Positions 52,255-58,835 of a DNA stretch of 64,000 nt are shown one piece after another. The stretch covers positions 61,073 to 125,072 of the forward strand of contig NZ_VLLA01000014.1 of assembly GCF_007830635.1 (NCBI RefSeq), given 5' to 3'. The position numbers and the translations under genes are program-made. Source of the stretch: Bradyrhizobium huanghuaihaiense. Lineage in GTDB: Bacteria; Pseudomonadota; Alphaproteobacteria; Rhizobiales; Xanthobacteraceae. Position 1 is the stretch's first letter. Each line of letters starts with the position of its first letter. The notes under the pieces are model-generated. The model saw only the letters and a program-made list of their open reading frames with translations, was not told where the DNA came from and ran no database searches.

Positions 52255-52653
52255 ATGGATTTCGAGACCGGTATGGAAAACCTGACCAACCCTTGCGACG
52301 GCGACTGCGATTGCAGCCCCGACCCTGCCCTGCTCTCCGACTTCAAGCGGGCCATCCATGCCCTCGGCGGCAAGTGGAAGCTGGAGATCCTGTTCGCCCT
52401 GATGAACGGCGCGGTTCGCTTCGGCGCCTTGCGGCGGTCGATCGGCGGCATCACCCAGCACATGCTGACCACGCAACTGCGCGAGCTCGAGCAGGACGGG
52501 CTGGTGTCCCGAACGGCCTTTGCGGAGAAACCCCTAAGGGTGGAGTACGAGCTGACGGATGCGGCCTACGGCCTGCTCCCGGCGTTTAAGGAAATATTGA
52601 GCTGGTCGAGGCTTTATGGGGACGCGCGCCTCGTGGCGTCGCATGAGGCCTGA
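52255..52653 (+). CDS. HxlR-family transcriptional regulator, 132 aa
   Basis: Cys-rich start (CDGDCDCSPDPALLSDFKRA) then the winged helix: IHALGGKWKLEILFALMNGA, RFGALRRSIGGITQHMLTTQ, LRELEQDGLVSRTAFAEKPL. HxlR proteins sense redox or aldehyde stress, sometimes through cysteine; the N-terminal C-x-x-x-C-x-C pattern here could do so. It is divergent from the broken reductase, its probable former target. Confidence 0.88.
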   Translation: MDFETGMENLTNPCDGDCDCSPDPALLSDFKRAIHALGGKWKLEILFALMNGAVRFGALRRSIGGITQHMLTTQLRELEQDGLVSRTAFAEKPLRVEYELTDAAYGLLPAFKEILSWSRLYGDARLVASHEA

Positions 52654-52900
52654 TTGCAGCGCTGCTTGATGCAGCTCGATCTGCCACTCAGCATCCGAGC
52701 CGATCTCGTTGATGCGACTCGCAAAATCTCCCGCACCTGAAGTGAAGGCTATTTCTCATCCGAACTCACGTGAGCTCGGAGGAATCGAGTCTAGCTCATT
52801 GATCGCGATTCACTTTTCGCGATTGCGCTCGCATGTGGATGCGCGCGGCGGCAGGCGGCAGGCAAAATGCCGAGCACGGCGCGAAATGGCGCCTTGGGTT
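52654..52900. other. Intergenic stretch, no gene seen
   Basis: Between the HxlR gene and the dksA terminator. ORFs here lack ribosome sites and codon support. GCGATTCACTTTTCGCGATT forms a small imperfect repeat. Confidence 0.4.
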
Positions 52901-52930
52901 CAAAAACAAAGAGCCGCATCTCTGCGGCTC
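52901..52930 (-). terminator. Terminator of dksA
   Basis: On the minus strand GAGCCGCA-GAGA-TGCGGCTC is followed by TTTGTTTTTG, six bases after the dksA stop. Confidence 0.8.
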
Positions 52931-52935
52931 GGACC

Positions 52936-53301
52936 TTATTCGTCGCGATAAACCTTCTCGCGTTTCTCGTGGCGCTCCTGCGCTTCCACCGAGAGCGTTG
53001 CGATGGGCCGGGCTTCGAGCCGCTTCAAAGAAATTGGCTCGCCGGTGTCCTCGCAATAGCCGTAGGTGTTGTCCTCGATCCGCTGGAGCGCGGCGTCGAT
53101 CTTGGCGATCAACTTGCGCTGGCGGTCGCGGGCACGGAGTTCGATGGCGCGGTCGGTTTCGGACGATGCCCGATCGGCGAGATCGGGGTGGTTCACGTTC
53201 TCCTCCTGCAGGGCTTGCAGGGTGAGCTTGGACTCTTTGAGGATCTCATCCTTCCAGGCAAGGAGCTTCAAACGGAAGTACTCCTTCTGCCGGTCGTTCA
53301 T
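52936..53301 (-). CDS. dksA: DksA-type RNA polymerase-binding factor, 121 aa
   Basis: Coiled-coil tip D40-L-A-D43-R-A45, as needed to enter the secondary channel, flanked by long helices. The globular part YGYCEDTGEPISLKRLEARP keeps only the first of four zinc cysteines (C83); the others are T86, S104 and A107. Such zinc-free variants are known in alphaproteobacteria. ATG 53301 gives the usual length; the upstream TTG frame is not needed. Confidence 0.9.
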   Translation of the reverse strand: MNDRQKEYFRLKLLAWKDEILKESKLTLQALQEENVNHPDLADRASSETDRAIELRARDRQRKLIAKIDAALQRIEDNTYGYCEDTGEPISLKRLEARPIATLSVEAQERHEKREKVYRDE

Positions 53302-53516
53302 GAAAGGCTCTTTTTCGGTCGGTCGGTAGTTTTTCAACTTTTCCAAGGGCGGCCTATCTGTCTAAGCAACGACTCGCAAACGGAACGGGGTCCGTTGAGC
53401 GGGGCGTTATATAGCGGCCTCCTGTGACAGACAATATTTCCTTAATCATTCGGTTACCGCCCCCAAACCCTTGCACAGGAAGGTTTATCCGCAAGAGCCC
53501 GGGGGCGGCCGAAGGC

Positions 53517-54128
53517 CTAGTAACCGACCGTGAAACGCTGCTTCAGATGGGCCGGCTTCTCGATCTCGTCAGCCAGCGCAATGGCGTAGTCGGCGAAGCT
53601 GATCCAACTCTTGCCGTTCGCATCTGCGAGAAGCTGATCGGTCCCGAGGCGGAACTTGCCGGTGCGTTCCCCCTCGATGAACAGCGCCGATGGCGAGATG
53701 AAGGTCCAGTTCAGGTCCTTTTCCTGTCGCAGCAAATCCAGGAAGGCAGAGCCCGCCTCCGCCTCGGCCTTGTATTGGGCCGGAAAACCGGGAGTTGTGA
53801 CCAGCTTCACGCCGGGGGCGACTTCGAGGCTACCGGCTCCGCCGACGACGAGGTAACGGCCCACCCCGGAGGCCTTGGCCGCGCCGATCAGCTTCAGCGC
53901 GTCGCTGGCCAGGAAGTGGACGGAACTCACGGCAACGTCGTGCCCGGCCCACAGCTTGGCCAAGCCCGCCTGGTCGAGCACGTCACCCTTGGTCGGCGTG
54001 ACGTTCGGCAGGGCTGCGATCTTCTCCGGGTTCCGGGCGATGGCGGTCACGCTATGACCGCGACGCGACAGCTCCTTGGTAATCTCCGACCCTGCCCGGC
54101 CCGAGGCGCCGGCGACTACGATTTTCAT
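53517..54128 (-). CDS. NAD(P)H-binding SDR-like oxidoreductase, 203 aa
   Basis: N-terminal dinucleotide fold MKIVVAGASGRAGSEITKEL with G-A-S-G-x-x-G, then HSVTAIARNPEKIAAL and AKASGVGRYLVVGGAGSLEV. It belongs to the NmrA/NAD(P)-binding group with a short C-terminal part; enzymes or sensors of this kind are often induced by electrophiles. It is divergent from the HxlR gene at 54285, about 155 bases away. Confidence 0.85.
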   Translation of the reverse strand: MKIVVAGASGRAGSEITKELSRRGHSVTAIARNPEKIAALPNVTPTKGDVLDQAGLAKLWAGHDVAVSSVHFLASDALKLIGAAKASGVGRYLVVGGAGSLEVAPGVKLVTTPGFPAQYKAEAEAGSAFLDLLRQEKDLNWTFISPSALFIEGERTGKFRLGTDQLLADANGKSWISFADYAIALADEIEKPAHLKQRFTVGY

Positions 54129-54284
54129 TGGAAGGCTCCTTTGTTTCTGTGGTAACTAATGGTGACTAGATATCGTAAAGAATGCTGGTGTTAAGAGAGC
54201 ACTTTGTGCTTACCTGATTACGCCGGAGTAACCGGCGCACGTAACCGACGCGCGCGGGCGGCCGGAATGATCGAGGACACGACG

Positions 54285-54656
54285 ATGAAGCCCGACGTCT
54301 ATGCAGCGAATTGCCCCACGCGCCAGATCCTCGACCGCGTTGGCGACAAATGGGCGGTGCTGATCCTCTTGCTGCTGCGCGAGGAACCGATGCGCTTCAA
54401 TCAGTTGCGCCGCACGATTGAAGGCATTTCGCAGAAGATGCTGAGCCAGGTTCTCAAGTCGCTCGAACGCGACGGATTGATCAAGCGCCGCGCCATCGCG
54501 ACCGTGCCCGTAACGGTGGAGTATTCGATCACGCAGCTCGGGCTGACGCTCGCTGCCGCCGTCGATCCCCTGCGCGATTGGGCCGAACAGAATCTGAAAG
54601 ACGTGCTCGCCGCCCAGCGCCGCTACGACGCGCAGTTGAAGGAAGAAGCGGCGTAG
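54285..54656 (+). CDS. HxlR-family transcriptional regulator, 123 aa
   Basis: Core motifs NCPTRQILDRVGDKWAVLIL, LLREEPMRFNQLRRTIEGIS, QKMLSQVLKSLERDGLIKRR. Single conserved Cys near the start (AANCPT), as in redox-sensing YodB/HypR types. ATG 54285 is chosen because GAGGA lies seven bases upstream; 54267 is an alternative. Probable regulator of the divergent NAD(P)H-binding gene. Confidence 0.88.
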   Translation: MKPDVYAANCPTRQILDRVGDKWAVLILLLLREEPMRFNQLRRTIEGISQKMLSQVLKSLERDGLIKRRAIATVPVTVEYSITQLGLTLAAAVDPLRDWAEQNLKDVLAAQRRYDAQLKEEAA

Positions 54657-54686
54657 GGTGCGTGTGAAGATCGCTTACAGAAGTCC

Positions 54687-54818
54687 CGTCATCCTGAGGT
54701 GCGAGTGGCGCGATGCAAAGCATCGCGCCGGGAGCCTCGAAGGATGCGCGGCCGAGATGCTTCAGCGGGGCCGTCGCCCTTCGAGGCCTCCGCTTCGCTC
54801 CGGCGCCTCAGGGTGACG
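54687..54818. repeat. REP-like element (CGTCATCCTGAGG ... CTCAGGGTGACG)
   Basis: The outer arms CGTCATCCTGAGG and CCTCAGGGTGACG pair with one difference. Inside are hairpins GGCGCGATGC-aaa-GCATCGCGCC and two CTTCGAGG-type half sites. It is related to the element at 22237. Confidence 0.7.
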
Positions 54819-54828
54819 GATAACGTGA

Positions 54829-55242
54829 CTACGCCTGCCCGGCCTTCGCCAGTTCCACCTCGACGCGCAGCTCGATCTCCGAGAGCACGGAATCCAGTCC
54901 GGGATCGCCCGAGGACGATTTCAGGTTCGCCGCGGCGTCGCGCAGCCGCATCACGGTCGAGGCGTCGAGATTGCCGGACAACAGCCCCATCTTGAGTTCG
55001 TCGAGCACGTCGAGCGCGGTCCTGCCGCGGGCGACCGAGCGCTTGCGGCGCTCGACCGGATCCTCCTCGACACCTTGCAGCGCGAGCAGCGCGTCGATGT
55101 TGGCGGCGGCTTTCGGTGCGGCAGCGCTCCGCGTCTCCTGCGCCGATGAGGTGTCGGGCAGCACGAAGGTGCCGGAGCCGGTCCGTCTGGCCTGGCTGGC
55201 CGGCGTTCCAAGCGTGGTGCCGTTCGGTCCGTAGATGCGCAT
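54829..55242 (-). CDS. fliX: Flagellar assembly trans-regulator FliX, 137 aa
   Basis: N-terminus MRIYGPNGTTLG and C-terminal helical block with EDPVERRKRSVARGRTALDV, LDELKMGLLSGNLDASTVMR fit FliX, the alphaproteobacterial protein that couples basal body assembly to FlbD activity. Divergent from flgI, as in Caulobacter. A near-CtrA box lies 47 bases upstream. Confidence 0.88.
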   Translation of the reverse strand: MRIYGPNGTTLGTPASQARRTGSGTFVLPDTSSAQETRSAAAPKAAANIDALLALQGVEEDPVERRKRSVARGRTALDVLDELKMGLLSGNLDASTVMRLRDAAANLKSSSGDPGLDSVLSEIELRVEVELAKAGQA

Positions 55243-55288
55243 CGGAAGCAATCCGGGTGATCGATGCGCCACATTCGCCGTTTTATGG

Positions 55289-55323
55289 TTAACGACGCGT
55301 AAACGGCTCGGCAAAATCTGCCG
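55289..55323. promoter_or_regulatory. CtrA-like box and ftr palindrome between fliX and flgI
   Basis: TTAA-CGACGCG-TAAA (55289-55303) differs from the CtrA box by one base. CGGCA-AAATC-TGCCG (55309-55323) is a perfect ftr-like palindrome, followed by GGCGGCAG as a second half site. The palindrome is about 100 bases upstream of the flgI sigma-54 promoter. Confidence 0.6.
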
Positions 55324-55421
55324 ACAGGCGGCAGTTTCGCTCCTGAAGGCGAACGCCCGCTGACACCGGTCGAAATAGATTTATTCAACCTATTCAACCG
55401 CCTACCCCTCGTGCCCCACGT

Positions 55422-55437
55422 TGGCACAGCGCTCGCA
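55422..55437 (+). promoter_or_regulatory. Sigma-54 promoter of the flgI operon
   Basis: TGGCACAGCGCTCGCA has GG-N10-GC spacing (GG 55423-55424, GC 55435-55436), nearly identical to the flgF promoter. Confidence 0.75.
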
Positions 55438-55525
55438 AGGAAAGCGCCGGACCAGCTCGTCATGGGAGTGTCGTGCAGGTCTTGTCGATTTGAGGAGGCT
55501 CTTTGGAAGCCTTGGGGAGCAGAGG

Positions 55526-56650
55526 ATGCCAGGCGTTCGTTGGGTGAGGATTGTTGGAGTGGCCTGCGCCGCGCTGTCAGCGCTGGCGTTGTCGGTCACG
55601 TCGGCTGCTGCGACCTCGCGCATCAAGGACCTCGCCAATATCGAAGGCGTGCGGCAGAACCAGCTCATCGGCTACGGCCTCGTGGTCGGCCTCAACGGCA
55701 CCGGCGACACGCTCAACAACATCCCCTTCACCAAGCAGTCGCTGCAGGCGATGCTCGAGCGCATGGGCGTCAACATCCGCGGCGCCACCATCCGCACCGG
55801 CAACGTCGCCGCCGTGATGGTGACAGGCAATCTGCCGGCCTTCGCCACCCAGGGCACGCGCATGGACGTCACGGTGTCCGCGCTCGGCGATGCCAAGAAC
55901 CTGCAGGGCGGCACCCTGCTCGTCACCCCCCTCCTCGGCGCCGACGGCAATGTCTATGCGGTGGCGCAGGGCTCGCTCGCGATCTCCGGCTTCCAGGCCG
56001 AGGGCGAGGCGGCCAAGATCGTGCGCGGCGTCCCGACCGTCGGGCGCATCGCCAACGGCGCCATCATCGAGCGCGAGATCGAGTTTGCGCTCAATCGGCT
56101 GCCGAACGTGCGCCTGGCGCTGCGCAACGCCGACTTCACCACCGCCAAGCGCATTGCGGCGGCGGTCAACGACTATCTCGGCGTCAAGACGGCCGAGCCG
56201 ATCGATCCCTCGACGGTTCAGCTTTCGATCCCGCCGGAGTTCAAGGGCAACGTCGTCGCCTTCCTCACCGAGATCGAGCAGCTCCAGGTCGATCCTGATC
56301 TCGCCGCCAAGATCATCATCGACGAGCGCAGTGGCATCATCGTGATGGGCCGCGACGTTCGCGTCGCCACCGTTGCGGTCGCCCAGGGCAACCTCACCGT
56401 CACGATCTCCGAGAGCCCGCAGGTGAGCCAGCCCAACCCGCTGTCGCGCGGCCGCACCGTGGTCGCGCCGCGCAGCAGCGTCAGCGTCGTCGAGGACGGC
56501 AAGAAGCTGGCCCTCGTCAAGGACGGCGTCTCGCTCCAGCAGCTCGTCGACGGCCTCAACGGCCTCGGCATCGGCCCCCGCGACATGATCAGCATCCTCC
56601 AGGCGATCAAGGCTGCCGGGGCGATCGAAGCCGACATCGAGGTGATGTGA
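55526..56650 (+). CDS. flgI: Flagellar P-ring protein FlgI, 374 aa
   Basis: A signal peptide (VGVACAALSALALSVTSAAA) is followed by RIKDLANIEGVRQNQLIGYG and LVVGLNGTGDTLNNIPFTKQ, then RMGVNIRGATIRTGNVAAVM: a textbook FlgI start. The rest includes IIDERSGIIVMGRDVRVATV. It is exported by Sec and assembles in the peptidoglycan layer with FlgA help. AGAGG precedes ATG 55526. Confidence 0.95.
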   Translation: MPGVRWVRIVGVACAALSALALSVTSAAATSRIKDLANIEGVRQNQLIGYGLVVGLNGTGDTLNNIPFTKQSLQAMLERMGVNIRGATIRTGNVAAVMVTGNLPAFATQGTRMDVTVSALGDAKNLQGGTLLVTPLLGADGNVYAVAQGSLAISGFQAEGEAAKIVRGVPTVGRIANGAIIEREIEFALNRLPNVRLALRNADFTTAKRIAAAVNDYLGVKTAEPIDPSTVQLSIPPEFKGNVVAFLTEIEQLQVDPDLAAKIIIDERSGIIVMGRDVRVATVAVAQGNLTVTISESPQVSQPNPLSRGRTVVAPRSSVSVVEDGKKLALVKDGVSLQQLVDGLNGLGIGPRDMISILQAIKAAGAIEADIEVM

Positions 56651-57024
56651 TGCAGACGAGCACAATCAACACCCCGCACCTCACGACGTACTCTCCGACC
56701 TTCTCGGTCGAGAGCCGCAACGGCCGGCCCGATTTCGAGCTCGCCGCGGCCCTGCAAAAGGTCTCGCCGCAGCAACAGGCCAAGTCGCAGAAGACCGCCA
56801 CCGACTTCGAGGCGATGTTCCTCAACAGCATGTTCTCGCAGATGACCTCGGGCCTGAAGGGCGATGGCCCGTTCGGCAGCACGCCCGGTACCGGCGTATG
56901 GCGCTCGATGCTGACCGAGCAATATTCCAAGAACTTCGCCAATGCGGGTGGCGTCGGTGTCGCCCGTGACGTCTATCGAACCCTGATCATCCAGCAGGCG
57001 AAAACCACTCTCCGTACGGCATAA
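56650..57024 (+). CDS. flgJ: FlgJ-type rod-binding protein without muramidase, 124 aa
   Basis: ATG overlaps the flgI stop by one base. Core motif KTATDFEAMFLNSMFSQMTS, GDGPFGSTPGTGVWRSMLTE matches the N-terminal rod-capping domain of FlgJ. The C-terminal peptidoglycan hydrolase of enteric FlgJ is absent, as is normal in alphaproteobacteria, where a separate enzyme does that job. Confidence 0.88.
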   Translation: MQTSTINTPHLTTYSPTFSVESRNGRPDFELAAALQKVSPQQQAKSQKTATDFEAMFLNSMFSQMTSGLKGDGPFGSTPGTGVWRSMLTEQYSKNFANAGGVGVARDVYRTLIIQQAKTTLRTA

Positions 57025-57035
57025 GGTCCAACGAG

Positions 57036-57533
57036 ATGAACCAGTTCAACGCCTCACGTCAGTCGATGCAAGCGCAGCGCCCGAACAACGCGCCCGCCAG
57101 CGCCGAGGCGCGCAAGCTCGCGGAAGACCTGATGGACGCAATGAGCGCCCTGCTCAGCCTGATCGAGCGCGAGACCGAGCTGGTGCGGGCCGGACAGGTC
57201 CGCGAGGCCATGACCCTGGAGGGCAGAAAGCAGGAGCTGTCGCGCAACTATGTCGGCGCCGTCAGCCAGCTCAAGGCGAACCAGGCCCAGCTTGCGAAAT
57301 CCGCGCCCGAGCTGCTCTCGACGCTGCATCGGCACCACGATGCGTTCCGCGCGATGCTTCAGGTCAACCTCACCGTGCTCGCGACCGCGCATGCGGTCTC
57401 CGAGAGCGTCGTGCGCGGCGTCAACGCCGAGATCCAGAAGCGCAACGTACCGAATACCTATACTGCCGCCGGGCGTCGCGCTGCTCCCGGCCCGCGCCAC
57501 ATCACTCCACTCGCGGTCAGCCGTTCGCTCTGA
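57036..57533 (+). CDS. flgN: FlgN-like export chaperone, 165 aa
   Basis: Almost wholly helical: LAEDLMDAMSALLSLIERET, ELVRAGQVREAMTLEGRKQE, then HDAFRAMLQVNLTVLATAHA. This matches the FlgN chaperone pattern (binds hook-filament junction proteins FlgK/FlgL). Gap of 11 bases to flgJ, so co-transcribed. A GCGGCG hairpin without a T-run follows at 57563-57580. Confidence 0.75.
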   Translation: MNQFNASRQSMQAQRPNNAPASAEARKLAEDLMDAMSALLSLIERETELVRAGQVREAMTLEGRKQELSRNYVGAVSQLKANQAQLAKSAPELLSTLHRHHDAFRAMLQVNLTVLATAHAVSESVVRGVNAEIQKRNVPNTYTAAGRRAAPGPRHITPLAVSRSL

Positions 57534-57562
57534 GCGCACGGCTACAATTTTACGAAAAACCG

Positions 57563-57580
57563 CGCGGCGTTGTCGCCGCG
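57563..57580 (+). terminator. Hairpin after flgN
   Basis: CGCGGCG-TTGT-CGCCGCG is a perfect 7-bp stem with no T-run; it may act as a weak terminator or RNA-stability element. Confidence 0.4.
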
Positions 57581-57683
57581 TGGTTAGGCACGTTTCGTTA
57601 CCGGGTCTTCAGTCCTGGTGTTCCATGGTTGCGTATTGAGAGGGGTTGGGATTTGACTCACGTAAGGCAACCAGGAGGCTGCC

Positions 57684-58046
57684 ATGAGTACAGATTTCAG
57701 CATCAGGCCGGTGGGGATACCGGCCCCCGTGCAGATCATAACGACGTCGAATTCGGCGGCGGTCGATGCCGTGCAAACCGATTTGCCCGTGAGCCAGACG
57801 GTCGCCGCGAGCGATACCAGCGCACCCGTCCGCAATGATCTGCCGAACAACAACGAAAACATCTCGCGACAGGTCGTGTTCGACCAGGCAGCCGCATCCT
57901 TCGTTTTCCAGGTGGTCAACGACAAGACCGACGCGGTGGTCAACCAGTTCCCCGACGAAGCGATGCTGCGCCGGCGCGCCTATTTCCATGCAGAGGACCT
58001 GAAGTCCAAGCCCTCGCGCCCGCTGAACACGGACCTCAGCGCCTGA
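57684..58046 (+). CDS. FlaG-like flagellar protein, 120 aa
   Basis: CAGGAGG lies before the ATG. A disordered N-terminal half leads to DQAAASFVFQVVNDKTDAVV followed by NQFPDEAMLRRRAYFHAEDL, which resembles the FlaG domain (R/N-L-x-F-x-V-x-x-x-T-x-x-x-V-x-Q-I-P). FlaG limits filament length in other bacteria. It lies between flgN and flaF. Confidence 0.6.
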   Translation: MSTDFSIRPVGIPAPVQIITTSNSAAVDAVQTDLPVSQTVAASDTSAPVRNDLPNNNENISRQVVFDQAAASFVFQVVNDKTDAVVNQFPDEAMLRRRAYFHAEDLKSKPSRPLNTDLSA

Positions 58047-58177
58047 CGATCAGGTGTCGAGCTGGTGACGGTGTTGGACGCACCGGCGCGCTCATGGCGA
58101 AGCTGCGCGTGAAATCCCGATGCTGGATCAATATGCTGTCGACGAGCCGCTCGCGAAGTCGGCCGTGACAAGCCTCG

Positions 58178-58546
58178 TCACGGACGGCCGGACAGACCCG
58201 CAGCGATGTTCCGGTTGATCTCGATCAGCGGACGGAAATGATCGAACTGCGGGCTCATCTGCAGCGCCGCGGTCTGGCTCAAAACGAACACGCTGATGTT
58301 GGCGATCTTCTGCCGGACGTCGATCGGCTGCGGATTGCTGTCGCGCATGGCTTCGCTCAGGAAGATCGTCCAGAGCTTACGATTGAACATCAGCGCCTGC
58401 ATCGTCTGCTCACTGAGCGGATCGGCATTGTTCACCGCATCCTGGAGCTTGTTGGCGGCCTTGAGCAGAGTCTGCGCCTCGATGTCGCGAGGAGATGCGG
58501 TGGTCGTTGCGACACGCGCATAAGCCGAGGCAGCGGAATTCGACAT
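58178..58546 (-). CDS. flaF: Flagellar regulator FlaF, 122 aa
   Basis: Opening MSNSAASAYARVATTTASPR, then EAQTLLKAANKLQDAVNNA and NRKLWTIFLSEAMRDSNPQP, VRQKIANISVFVLSQTAALQ, the typical FlaF body. With FlbT it controls flagellin translation or secretion in alphaproteobacteria; flbT is not in this window. It lies just downstream of the flagellin genes on the same strand. Confidence 0.88.
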   Translation of the reverse strand: MSNSAASAYARVATTTASPRDIEAQTLLKAANKLQDAVNNADPLSEQTMQALMFNRKLWTIFLSEAMRDSNPQPIDVRQKIANISVFVLSQTAALQMSPQFDHFRPLIEINRNIAAGLSGRP

Positions 58547-58780
58547 CAATCACACCCTGGAAGTTTACCTAGCCCGTTGAACGCGCTTAAGGATTTCTTT
58601 CCCAACCCTAGGCAGCACCGCTTAAGATTTGCTTACGTGTGTGCTTGGAAGCACTCCGGATTATTACGGGTCGCGGAGTTTCTTCGTCAGCGCAAACGCT
58701 AGATGCACGCACGCGCGATGTAAACTCGCTTCACGTGATGCGCGCCGATCTCAGCTAATCTTGTCTTAGCGATCTCCCTC

Positions 58781-58808
58781 AAAAGAACGGCGGAGCGTTA
58801 GCTCCGCC
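58781..58808 (-). terminator. Terminator of flagellin gene 1
   Basis: On the minus strand GGCGGAGC-TAAC-GCTCCGCC is followed by GTTCTTTT. Confidence 0.75.
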
Positions 58809-58835
58809 GCGCTATCCTGATCCTGCGCTGCGAAA

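Noticed and set aside
48785..54656. Genomic island with integrase or attachment sites
   Set aside because: No integrase, tRNA or direct repeats at the borders were found; only the gene content looks foreign to the flagellar locus.
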